Positions 11,124-21,832 of a DNA stretch of 64,000 bases are shown here, piece by piece. The stretch's first letter is position 1; each line of letters starts with the position of its first letter. Below the pieces are notes generated by a model. It had not been told where the DNA came from. It saw only the letters and a list, made by a program, of their open reading frames with translations, and did not search any database. This DNA comes from Pachyseris speciosa. Its lineage: Eukaryota; Cnidaria; Anthozoa; Scleractinia; Pachyseridae. A program made the position numbers and the translations under genes. The stretch is taken from NCBI GenBank assembly GCA_016490735.1, contig JAEMWC010000214.1:148501-212500 (forward strand), read 5' to 3'.

Positions 11124-11673
11124 GGTGTAGCAGCCTTCGATTTCACAAAAAGTGACGTCATTAAAAAAACAATAAAGATCGTTGTGTACTTCACCCCGAC
11201 CCGCCCTTTTTTGTCCTGAATTTTTTATTTAATTAATTCGCGAAGGATAATTTCCTTCAACTCGGGTGGGAGTTGGTTGACTGTTGCCAGCAGATCCATT
11301 ATATAGGGTGCACCACTCTGTTCACGAGAAGAAAAAAACAATGGAAAAATAAAATTAAGCAAAGGGGCCAAAAGTTCTTCATGAACCCACTGCCAACCCA
11401 TTTTTTTCTCTTTCTTCCAGTTCCATTTTTTTCTCTTTCTTCCAGTTCCTTGGTAGTTGCGATGATAAATTGTGAAGGTCTTTCCAAAAGGGGTTATTTT
11501 AGGCATGATTTGGTTGCCGTCTGACGAAACAACATCGCAGGTTGATATTTTTGGAAAAAACCAAAACTGAATCAAAAGAAACACATTTTGAAATAGTATT
11601 TGGGAACCTCTTCTTGGGAAATAAAAATCAGCCGATTTTATTTTTTGATGAAAAATCATCGGTCGTTTCTTAG

Positions 11674-12800
11674 GTGCAGACCCACTTAAGAGAAATGCTA
11701 AGTCTGATTCTACAAGAAAGCTCGTTCCAATTCAATGGAAAAGATTACCTCCAAACTCATGGATCAGCCATGGGTACAAAAATGGCCGTAGCTTTTCCTA
11801 ACATCTTTATGGCCAAAATAGAAAAAGAAATACTCAGACAAAGTAACACAAAACCCATCTTTTGGAAAAGATTCATCGATGACGTCAAATCTATGTGGAA
11901 CACAAGTAGGGACAAAATAGAAGATTTCCTTCTAAAGGCAAACAGTTTTCACCAAACGATCAAATTCACAGCTGAAATCTCGGAAACAGAAACTACATTC
12001 TTGAACACGAAAGTGTCCAAAGGTGACAGATTAAATAAGGAATCTATGTAGGTGGCCAGACTCGAACTGAGCCACGGGTGAAATCCTAAACTTCGAAAAG
12101 TTGTCGTTGCAACACACACCACTATACACCGAGGAAAATGACCCAATCTTTGCCACTATTTGGATTTATTCCCTTGATTACATAACGATGTGGTCGACTG
12201 AAATTACAATATTTACAAGGCTAAAATTACTAATAGCGAGAAATCAGTTTGTACACGCGAGTAACAAATAACACAACTGGGCGTTCACATAACAAGAAGC
12301 AATCTAAATAAGCAAGTACAATAGAATAACCTAACGAAAGGACTAATCAAACAAAGTTACTCACCAACGTTTCCGGGTAAAACGTCCTACTTTAAGCCTC
12401 TTATAATTCTTACACCGATTCTTGATTATCTCCTAGCCTCTCCACGCCCGCTACTGATCTGATCCTAAAAAGCTATTGAGTCCTTTTTGTATCGAAGGGT
12501 AATTTAATCACGTGGTATTACGATCACGGAACGAAACCTGTTAATTGATTCTTACCAGCTGCGTGTAGGTTGCAGCGGTTACAATCTATTCTTGACGTGC
12601 GAACGCATTTCAAACCTACAGAGACCTTTCAATACACCAATTTCTATTTGTGTCACCCACCACGTCACGAAAGGCTTTATCAAAGGAGAAGCATTGAGGC
12701 TTCTAAGGACAAATTCCTCTCAATTAATTTTTGAGAAAACATGAGTAAAATCCCTAAAAAGACATCCCAGTTAAAGCAAAGCTATGAAGGCTTTGGAACC
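11674..12800 (+). pseudogene. Penelope-like reverse transcriptase fragment
   Basis: The first block (11674-12047) carries RT landmarks: GSAMGTKMAVAFPNIFM and RFIDDVK (the Asp-Asp catalytic pair), typical of Penelope-like elements. Downstream (12583-12800) the expected HPP...GFIKGEALRLLRTNSS region follows, with frame changes. A 535-bp insertion with a 7-bp direct repeat separates the blocks. 5' and 3' parts are missing, so it is a dead fragment. Confidence 0.8.
12048..12582. mobile_element. 535-bp insertion with AATCTAT target duplication
   Basis: AATCTAT occurs at 12041-12047 and again at 12583-12589, flanking sequence that interrupts the PLE reverse transcriptase. The insert has no long ORF. 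Its start has a tRNA-like flavour (GACTCGAACTGAGCCACG), so a SINE is possible. Class uncertain. Confidence 0.6.
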
Positions 12801-14041
12801 TACATGTATTCATCTGCGAACAGCAGGAATCGTGCAGCCTTGTCAACACCTTTATCACTCTGTTACACTATTAGATGTCTTTATTTATTAATACTAATTT
12901 AGCAGGGCCTGGGGTAAGGCCCCAAGAATATTTTGAATAAAAATTATTTTTAATAGACACTGGACCTTCCTTCGGCATGAATTTTTTTCCTTTACCTTCT
13001 TCTTTGCATGAATTTTTTTTCTTGGCATTTTCCCTTCCGTGAATTTTTTTTTTTGTTTTTTTCCCCACCCTCACCCCCAAATCACTTTTCTAAATGTTCA
13101 TGGTGTCATATGTTCAATCAAGCGTAATGCAGTGAGAAATAAAGATAATCATCTCCAGTGAAATTCGCCTCTGACAATTTTCAGTTGTCAAAAGATTTTG
13201 AATCTTTCGACAGCCTCTGCAAAATATACCTCACTTATTTTGTCTTCGTTCTGAGCTGCTGTACTTTGAGCAAAATAATTTTGAACAAACTTTGGCTCAC
13301 AAAATGTGCGTTTCGTTACCATATGCAAATAAGAGGATATTTTTTTTCGTCTGTAATGCAAATTTTTGGCATCTGCTCACAGAATATCTGGCCGGTTTTT
13401 CACGGTTTTTCCAGCCAATTTAAAAGCAGCTGTGATAGGTATTTGCTTGTTTATTATAACAATGGCATGGACAACAGCCTTTTAAATTCTTGTTTGGCTA
13501 TCTCTAAAAGAGAGAACGGGGAATGAGGGAATGGGAACGGGGAATCTCTAAAATGGAGAATCTCTAAAATGGAGAATCTCTAAAACGGGGAATCTCAAAA
13601 ACAGGGAATCTCTAAAACAGGGAATCTCTAAAATAGGGAATCTCTAAAACAGGGAATCTCTAAACGAGAAACCCCAAGATCAGAAGTCTTTGTTAGGCCG
13701 TCACTATATTTGTCACGCTCTTCAAGATGCGTTGTGTGATGACTCTCGGTGTCATTCATCACAACTGATAAAACAACATTTTGAATGGAGTTTAGATTTG
13801 TTGATGCCATGATAAAATAGTTGATGTTTTCCTCAGTCGTTTAAAAATTTGTGAAGAACCCTGCTCCACTATGTGTCTTGGAAGATGTAATTTTACTTCG
13901 ATGACACGCATACTCGGGAAAACGTTCAACTTGTTTATTTCGCTTCATCATTCAACACAGCTTGATTCATTGCCAGACATTTGTGGAATTTATTGAAAAA
14001 TTTGTTGAAAAATTCACTCAAATTTATCATGAGGCTCAGCA

Positions 14042-14043
<2 letters not shown>

Positions 14044-14120
<77 letters not shown>

Positions 14121-14149
14121 TACATACATACATACATACATACATACAT
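14044..14149. repeat. (CA)n then (CATA)n microsatellite
   Basis: Near-pure dinucleotide run passing into a tetranucleotide run. All ORFs crossing it are low-complexity artefacts. Confidence 0.97.
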
Positions 14150-14215
14150 CACATTATTTACCCTCGGATTTTAGAGTAGCTTGTGCAGCTAATATCTCCG
14201 AGCATTTAATCATCA

Positions 14216-14502
14216 GATGAGAGATAGGCCATCACGCCGGGAACTACGTCCCCTACTCTTTTGGATCAGTGTGTGGGTTCTTTTACGTCCCACAGAATCA
14301 ATTATGAAGAGTTGTGAGACGGGCCCTACGGTTTATCGTCCTTATCTGAGAATAGAAAGTCTAACCATTTGCAGATGTTATTACAAAGGCAGCACTATCT
14401 CCTCAATTATTTAAAGACCCTGAGTGTTGGTCCGACCGGGGTTTGAACCACCGACCTCCCGCACGCTAGTCCTGTGCTCTACCACTGAGCTAACCGGTCG
14501 GC
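14216..14502 (-). repeat. tRNA-derived SINE
   Basis: On the minus strand it begins with a tRNA-like head (14502 to 14428): acceptor-like CCGACCG/CGGTCGG, A box TTAGCTCAGTGGTAGAG and B box GGTTCAAACCC. A body then runs to about 14216. The anticodon stem does not pair, so it is not a functional tRNA gene. The body resembles a SINE widespread in coral genomes (recognition, not a search). Confidence 0.7.
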
Positions 14503-15564
14503 GGTTATTACACCTTTCACCTACACAATTACACCTACACAATTACACCTTTCGTGTTGGACACAACTGACCAGTTTTAGAGATTCCCCGTTTAAGAGAT
14601 TCCCCGTTTTAGAGATTCCCCATTTTAGAGATTCCCTATTTTAGAGATTCCCCGTTCCCCATTCTCTCATTCCCCATTCCCTGTCTTGGAGATAGCAGGA
14701 GATAGCCATTCTGGCTTACCGGTTTTTGAGTCTAGTGCGCATGCGCTGTAGACTCTATCTACTCAGAGCTGTTCACTGTCCACAATTGCGTTGGAGTATC
14801 GACTCAATTTTCTTCAATCGATTCGTAAACGTGGATACGCAAACAGACAACAAGATAGGCACGTCAGAGTATCGACGAATGCTGCTGAAATATTTATCGA
14901 TCGATCCGAAAACTTGAATCCATCGTATCTGATCGTATCTAATGAAAATTGTTCGTGGACAACCTGCATCCGAAAATCTGTGCTGAAGATTCTTGTAGCT
15001 GACGACGCGAAGCGGCTGGTACGTTTTACGTTGAATTATTCTAGATTTGGTTGCTACAACTCTTCTTAACATGCATTGAATCAATCAAGCAAAAGGTATT
15101 GTGAGTGTTCTACCACTTTTAGGTCGATGGTTTCGAACAAATATAAGCTTAAACGAAGCCGTTGTGATCAATTCAAGCGGACTGCATTTCCGTGTAAGAT
15201 TAGTATGATTTCCACTTTTGAGAACAAAAAGCCCTTGGTTGAGGCCAATAAACCGTCCTGTGAGGACAATAAACCCTCTTTTGAGGCTGACATTAATTGT
15301 TCTGTCGAAGACAAATCGAATGTCCAGCGAACGTAAACATGTTTATAGTCAGTTCCACAGATGTTTGTAGATAAAACTGTAAGAATTGTGCAGTTTTTCT
15401 GAGTTTTCATTGCTATGTACAACTTAAGAGTTGACACAGTGTTACACAAGTCAAATTTCTATATTTTTGTCAGTGTAAGTGCACAATAATTAGTCTCATG
15501 TGAGATAACTAGCACCTGCAGTACTAAATTGTTTATTCTTGTTTGGTTGTTCGTTTCTTGGTAT

Positions 15565-15632
15565 TAAAATCATACCTAAAGTCAACAATGATCAGTTTTA
15601 AAATCATACCTAAAGTCAACAATGATCAATTT
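15565..15632. repeat. two-copy 34-bp tandem duplication
   Basis: AAATCATACCTAAAGTCAAC starts at 15567 and again at 15601. Nothing else gene-like is visible from 14,710 to 17,580 apart from AT-rich sequence and a short inverted repeat around 16,680-16,750. Confidence 0.9.
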
Positions 15633-17584
15633 AATAAGCTTATATTTTATTCACAAGTTGCGTGATAAACTATCTGGTTATTGAACGTTTTTTAACTTGT
15701 TGGTTATGATAAAAACTTGGTAATGCCACCAGTAAAATGTAACGTGTATTTGTAACTTGACCTTCTTGTCACAGGTTTAAAATAAATATTTTTCATTTTG
15801 ATTGTGTGGTCTCAGTTTCATAAGTCCAGTCTCGCGTTTCAGCACAAGAGTCTAGGATTTTGCACGTTGTTCTTCAAAATTGTCTCCCAAAATTGCACCC
15901 ACGTTGGGCACAGACTAAACATAATACTGAAATTCTCCATTTATTTTAGAAAAAATGAGACCCCTCCTCCCCCAAGTGAAATGCATTGCCTCAGGGCCTA
16001 TTTGAAGTATTTTGAAAATGCCATGAACCACATTCCCATTTCCCAGCCCTCTCCCCCTCCTCCAAGTAGTACCCGAATGCCTCCTACAGAATGGTGTCCA
16101 CGTCAGGTTCCATTTGTTTCCAACCCTTTGTAAGTCATGTGAAATCAGTCACAAATATCATCAGTTCGAAGCACTAGACTCGTGTACCCTACTGGGTACC
16201 TATTTTTTATCCTTTGTTAACCACAAGCGTATGCAAATTAGGGAAGCGATCAAGAAACAAAAGGTTCCGTGTATAATACGCAGCGCAAATTTTACGAAAA
16301 AAATCTTAGGAAAAAAGTGCGCATTATACATGGGTAAATACGGGTAAACTGTTAATTGGTGTTACAGTATTTCTTGAACAAACTACTCTTCTACTAGAGT
16401 GGTTTCAAAACTCCCATTCCACAACGTATATTAATCAATTTATTACACCCATCTTGAAATCACTAGTGATCCTGGCAATCTGATTGGCTCTCAACAGTGC
16501 AATTTATTCCCAAATTGCACCAATTTGTACTCTAAATCGCATCCTTTCTGTAACTCATCAAAATGAAAGTGAAATAATACTAACCTATCAAATTTCATGG
16601 ATAAACAATTATTAATATTGACACAAACTGTGTGATTTCAAAATGGGGGTAATAAAGTGGTAATTTTGGTATGAAATCATACTTGTGATTTCAAATCTAA
16701 CTCGCGCTGCGCGCTCGTTCGATTTTGAAATCACGTGTATGATTTCAGACCAAATTGCACTCCACTCAGTTCAGTTACCATTATGAACAACAGTCAAGAT
16801 ACAACAAACGAATCAAATCATAAAACAGAAAAATGTATTACACTGCATTTCAAACCACTCTATAGGCTTGATAATTCCCTATATCACCTCCCTAACACGG
16901 TATCTTACTTACTCCACGAGCTTACCACAGGATGCCTTTGATTTTTTACACGAATCATTTACTCTACTTATTCTCTATCAAAATTGATTGAATGAAAAAA
17001 TCTCACTGTAAGAAGTTACATTAATTTTTTTTTTAATTTTCTCCCGTTGTGCCAACAAATTCCGGAAGTGGTTAAAAATTGTAGCGCTTGTGAGGATGCT
17101 CGTTGAGGATTAGCCTCAGTGTTTGTGATATCCCTAATGGCGTGAATTTGTTTAAAATATCCGCTCCTTAAGACCTATGGAAAGAAATCTTCACTTTACC
17201 AGTTTATTTCTATGATTTTTGATGGATAATTATTTTGATGAAGCTATACTTTATGGCCAATTTATCGCAAATAGGGCATTTTTCCATTGCCCTGTCCTCC
17301 GAAACAAAGTCGGTGATCCCCATTTAATTTTTTTTTTATTTTGGAATGAGTAACTCATGCCCTAACTCTAGGCAAGAAGTGTGAAAATTTCCATGATGGG
17401 AAGATTTTCGCACGAACGTCCTTAAGATGTAACAGTGCCATATTTGCTACTGGTTAGGATAACAAGAAATTGCTATTGCTTGGAATGGGTGTCCATCATT
17501 GTGTGATCACAACATATCTAATGTGATAAAAATGTATGGTTTCCATTTGGTTGCAAACAATCGCAGACAGTTATGGGATCATTT

Positions 17585-18256
17585 GAAGGGCTAGGGGCAT
17601 ATCCAACCCAAGTGACTTTTAGGGCCTTTTTTGCGTACGGTTTTTCTTGAAAAAGAAAGGGAAACTGGCCCCAAAAAATATGGGGCAATTTTGTTCTTTT
17701 GGATCAAAGGCCACATGCAAAAAAATTCAGCTAATTTGGAACAAGAAAAGAAAAACAGCCCTAAAAGTCATTTGGGTCGGTTATGCCCCAGACCTTCAAA
17801 TGACTAAAGGTCATTTGTATGCATAGCGTATTAAAATATTCATATGTGAATTATGAGAAGAGTAAAGCTAAAACTGGATGTGAAATGATTGACGGATAGA
17901 AAGGATTGTTTGATTAAGCTCATCGATATGAAACTTGTGTGACTTCCGGAGCTGTTGATCGCTACTTATCAACCGCATTATCGGTTTGCCTTCCCGCCTG
18001 GTGGTTGAAAGACATTCTTAAGTCTGGAGACCCGTGGGCTGCCAGGGCAGATTATTATTTGTTTTTAGTAAAAACGCTACCTTATAAAATGACTTGGAAA
18101 ACTTTCTAGCTGCTGCATCAAGGTTTCCATTGTTCATTAATTTTGAAGGGCGCATTTTTTGAAACCTTTTTTTGCCACATGCAAAAAATTCAGCTAATTT
18201 GGGACAAAAAAAGATAAAAAGTCCCAAAAGTTATTTGGGTAGGTTATGCCCCCAGC
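17585..18256. mobile_element. GAAGGGCT-family MITE / composite, short copy
   Basis: 17585-17797 is a palindromic MITE (starts GAAGGGCTAGGGGCATA, ends in its complement). A second half-MITE ends at about 18256 (GGTTATGCCCCCAGCCCTTC). The DNA between them (AAATGATTGACGGATAGAAA and following) is related to the interior of the larger composite at 42282-44772. So this is a short relative of the same composite element. Confidence 0.6.
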
Positions 18257-19074
18257 CCTTCATTTCGAAACAAATTTCTGTGATTTCAGGCGGACCATTG
18301 TCTGCCAGCGTACAGTCATGATTGAAGACGTTGACATGATTGCTGACAATCTCCTGCGGTTGCCCGCTATTAATTGCGATTTTGCAATTGTATAGAAACC
18401 AACATTTTTCAATAGTATGCACCAGGAAAATAGTTCAAACTCTTTGCAAAAATATTGTCTTGAGAAACCGTAGGTATGTCGTGTATGCTTAATTTATCAC
18501 CAAGCTGTCAACAAAGTTGGCATACAGAAGGAGTGATGGATGGTAACAAATGTTTGACAATACCATTCAAGCATTTTCCTTTGTTTTCCTTTTAGCTTCC
18601 AAAGAGTGCACTGCGGGACTTGATAGTAGCCAGCATTGCTTTGAAGTACACTCAGTCTAATTCTGTTTGTTATGCCAAAGATGGACAGGTAAAATAACAT
18701 GTAACCTACTCCCAAGGATCAATATGTAAGCGAATGCTCACACTGACACGTCTTTTCGTTATTTCTTGGCTGATGTTACACTTACAGTATTGTGCAAAAG
18801 TAATGCAAACGAAATTCGACGAATTTCGCGAATATTCGCGAATATTCAACGATAATTAGCGAAATTTCGTTTGGAGCGAATTTTCGACGATATTTCGGGA
18901 GTCCTATTGTTTGAGCGACAACGATAAACGGCCATTACATTTATCACTTAAGTCAAGATGACTTCGAAACGTCAAGTAATATCGCTGATTTTTGTGATTT
19001 CAAAAAGTTTTCTCATAGGTAAATCTCCCATCAAAAATCTCCTGTATAAATGACGTCAAATAAGCCAACTAAAG

Positions 19075-19760
19075 GTGCGAGTTAAAACAACACCATTGCA
19101 CAGTACAATAGGTGGTTGTAACAGCAAGAAGTCTAAGCTGAGAAATTACCCTTTTGAAAAAAAAAGAATCTATCAAGCCTGTGGACCAGATAAAGTTGCT
19201 CTGAAGCTACTTAAATATGCAGGGAAGGAATTGATTCCATCACTGTTAGCTCAATACGAGTGCTGTACATATATGAGTTCTGTATATAATTCAGTCCCTG
19301 CTTTGTGGAAAACTGTTAACGTCTTGGCCCTTATTAGAAGAATGATGAAACAACCAGAATTGTCGACTAATTTCCCTGTTATGCTTCCTGGAAAACTGAT
19401 GGAATCAGCCATTGCCTCCACAATGATAACTTAGATTTTGGAACATAATCTTGGCCGCCCTCACCAGTGGGCTTATAAGAAGGGATAAATTGTTGGGGCA
19501 CTCAACATAAAAACATAAAAAACCTAGTAGTTGGCATCGTCTTTGTACGCTTTCTCAAGGCCTTTGACTCGCGGGCGATCTATGTTGTTGGATTAAAGCT
19601 TACTTCGATGACTGGTCTCGAGTTACGGTGATCAATGGATTTCAGTCCTAAACTCTGCCTGTGAAGTTTAACGTGCTGCAGGGATATGTTTTGGGACCTA
19701 CTCTGTTTTCGTTGTTTTGCAACGATCTACCTGATTGTTCTTGCTTACATGTAAATTATT
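19075..19760 (+). pseudogene. non-LTR retrotransposon (LINE) RT fragment
   Basis: The first ORF (19075-19434) carries ACGPDKVALKLLKYAGKEL, VPALWKTVNVLAL and PGKLMESAIAS, matching the start of a LINE reverse transcriptase. It continues through stops with HNLGRPHQWAYKKG and, near 19,640-19,740, the PVKFNV...GPTLFSLFCNDLPD region in shifting frames. No endonuclease part and no 3' tail were seen. Confidence 0.75.
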
Positions 19761-20582
19761 TATAATATATTATTAGATTTAGCCAAGCCTAAGAGCAGAG
19801 CTCCAAACTTATTCATATATAAGAACCAATTCAGCCTCATCTGATAAATAAAATATTTTTTATATATATAAGAGGATGCTAGAATAAGAATAAAGCAATA
19901 CAGCAACTCGTATTAAAGTACTATGGTGTGCTAGACCATACAAACTCTAACAGTTATGGATAGGGGAGTGGCTGTTGATCTAGAGAACTAATAAATGTTA
20001 TGAAATGTTAAAACTACTTAACTTGATGTTGAGTTTTTAATTGTTAATGTTTACGTATATTCAATTTGTAATAGTATTTATTTGAAATTGAATTTTTAGT
20101 ATAAGTACAATGTAATAATATATGTTAATAGAGTGCTAAAGTGTGACGTCAAAACTGCTAAGCAATTTCTCTAGCTAAAACCAGACATTACTGTTGAAAC
20201 TAATTGAAAAATAAGTTAAATAGGACTCCAGATTCAATTTGGGATTCATCACTAAACTACACCTCCTCGTAAAAGGAATGAAAAAGCTAGATAAGCAATT
20301 TAAGTTTGTCATAAATTGATCAACTGTTGGGCATGTGCTTCAAACATTTTTGCTATCAAAAGGTGCATGCTACAGTAATAGCTAATAAATTGACAAGAAA
20401 TCAAATGAAGAATGATCCTTGCAGTTGTGAACGCAATTGATGCATTTGCGAAAAGAAACCTGAAATAGCCTGCGTAGCTGTCGGTTTTTGTCGGGGAGCG
20501 CGCAAGCGAGTGGCGAAGCCGCGAGGAGAATGGGGCAGAGAATGGGGCGACAAAACCGCCAGCTACGCAGGCTAAACCTGAA

Positions 20583-20665
20583 AAAAATCGGGACTTCAAC
20601 AGGGTTTGAACCAGTGACCTCGCAATATCGGTGCGATATTCTAACCAACTGAGCTATATAGCCAC
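20583..20665 (-). repeat. tRNA-like sequence (Ile-GAT-like), SINE head or pseudo-tRNA
   Basis: On the minus strand there is an A-box-like TAGCTCAGTTGGTTAGA and a well-paired anticodon stem (TCGCA/TGCGA) around a loop containing GAT. A B box GGTTCAAACCC follows. The T stem and acceptor do not pair and position 33 is not T, so it is not called a functional tRNA. Confidence 0.55.
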
Positions 20666-20867
20666 TGACGTTGGGAGCAGGTCAATTGTGGGTTGATATG
20701 TTTCCATAAAGATATTTGCATTTGTGAAGTCTGTAGGTATTTAGAGGAAAAGGACTATTTTGTGTGCACTCATAATGACAGGAAGTACTCAATTAAATCC
20801 GAGGGTAAATAAATGTATGTATATCTGTCTTTCTGTCTGTCTGTATGTATGTATGTATGTAATTAAC

Positions 20868-21240
20868 TATAGTCTTGACTGTAACTCAGGTAATGTGGTT
20901 TACTTGATCACATGTAAGAGGCGTTCAGTACAGTATGTGGGATCCACTGTTACAAAATTTAGACTAAGGTTTAACAACCATAAAACCAGAATAAGACGCC
21001 ATGGACGATTGAACGAGACACAGTGAGAGAATGACGACCTACGGTATAAACACTTTTGGATTGATGGACATAGCGGTTTGGATGATATGAACATTCAGTT
21101 GATAGACAGGGTCAATGGGGAAGAGGAGCTGAGGGATAAGGAGGGCCAATGGGCCTATAGGCTTAATACTTTGAGTCCGTATGGTCTTAATGACAATTAT
21201 TTTTTCTTCGGTCAGAACAGGCGTTCCAGACGCACGTAAT
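20868..21240 (+). pseudogene. Penelope-like GIY-YIG endonuclease fragment
   Basis: The frame encodes NVVYLITCKRRSVQYVGSTV, the GIY-YIG core variant of Penelope-like elements, then RLRFNNHKTRIRRHG. After a stop at about 21,024 it continues with DGHSGLDD, NGEEELRDKEGQWAYRLNTL and a C-terminal FFFGQNRRSRR. One stop codon breaks it and the RT part is absent. Confidence 0.8.
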
Positions 21241-21477
21241 TTGTTGGTGGTTTTTATTTGGGTTATTGGCCAAGCGTGAGGTCAAGATGACCTCGCCTTC
21301 GTCTCAGTCCATAAACACACAAAAAAATAACTTGGCCAATATCCTGCCATCTTGACCGAACAAGCTTGGTCAATAAAGGATTTATTATATGACTCAAAGG
21401 ACGCTATTGAAAGACAGTAAAACGCGGGACGAACGGGCTATCCCGAGCGGTAGCCAATCACAGCAGGAGAATTGATT

Positions 21478-21483
21478 CATCTT
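21478..21483. other. left target-site duplication of P1 (CATCTT)
   Basis: CATCTT lies directly outside the left terminal repeat. The identical hexamer lies directly outside the right one (47013-47018). Six-base duplications are the signature of Polinton integration. Confidence 0.9.
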
Positions 21484-21774
21484 AGTAGTATAATACTTAG
21501 GCTTACCAGCGCATTTTTTTAAACAGTATTTACCGAGAAATGGTTAATTTCAATAGTTATATCACTCAAAAACCAAGTTTTAAAATACTGTATTACATGA
21601 GAAACGTTTAAAAACAATAGTCTTACACAAGTATTTTTTAAACAGTATTCCCCGAGAAACGGTTATTTTCAATAGTATCACCCAAAATTAAATAGTATTA
21701 CACGAGAAACGTTCAAAAACAATAGTCTCACTCGAAGGTAAATTGAATAGTATTCCCCGAGTAATGTTCAAAAA
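21484..21774 (+). repeat. P1 left terminal inverted repeat with iterons
   Basis: Matches 46723-47012 in inverse orientation with few differences. Inside are five spaced copies of a roughly 33-bp motif (cores at about 21524, 21585, 21644, 21692 and 21749) of the form AGTATT..CCGAGAAACG...CAATAG. These are candidate binding sites for replication or integration proteins. Confidence 0.9.
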
Positions 21775-21810
21775 CAATAGTTTCAGCCACCCAAAGACAC
21801 TTAAAGAAAT

Positions 21811-21832
21811 ATTACTATAGTATATTGGGAGG
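21811..21832 (+). promoter_or_regulatory. putative polymerase (early-type) leader
   Basis: ACTATAGTATATTG lies just upstream of ATG 21833. Element P2 keeps the same string before its truncated polymerase leader ORF (56872). No TCTA precedes the ATG, unlike the virion genes. The early/late distinction is inferred. Confidence 0.4.

Larger units (their letters stand above)
6100..11250 (+). mobile_element. GC-rich Polinton-like remnant (P3)
   Basis: About 5 kb that is clearly GC-richer than its surroundings. It carries in order a coiled-coil protein, a small penton-neighbour protein, penton, small ORF, major capsid fragment, membrane-active protein, adenain protease and a zinc-ribbon/PLA2 protein. 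The order mirrors the minus-strand virion block of the complete Polinton P1 (35.8 to 28.6 kb), with low protein similarity, so it is a separate lineage. No terminal inverted repeats, polymerase, integrase or ATPase were found here, so it is a partial copy with unknown ends. Most genes carry frameshifts. Confidence 0.8.
13494..14708. mobile_element. inverted-repeat element with minisatellite termini
   Basis: The left end (13494-13670) and the right end (14575-14708) are inverted copies of each other. Both consist of tandem units around GGGGAATCTCTAAAAC with internal GGGAATGGGGAATG blocks. The interior holds a CA/CATA microsatellite and a tRNA-derived SINE. No transposase is present, so this is a MITE-like or foldback element. 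TSD not resolved. Confidence 0.65.

Noticed and set aside
13935..14220. ORFs rich in Thr-His or Cys-Val repeats
   Set aside because: They are the CA/CATA microsatellite read in different frames.
14428..14502. Functional tRNA gene (Ala-AGC-like)
   Set aside because: The anticodon stem cannot pair and the sequence continues into a SINE body. Called a tRNA-derived repeat instead.
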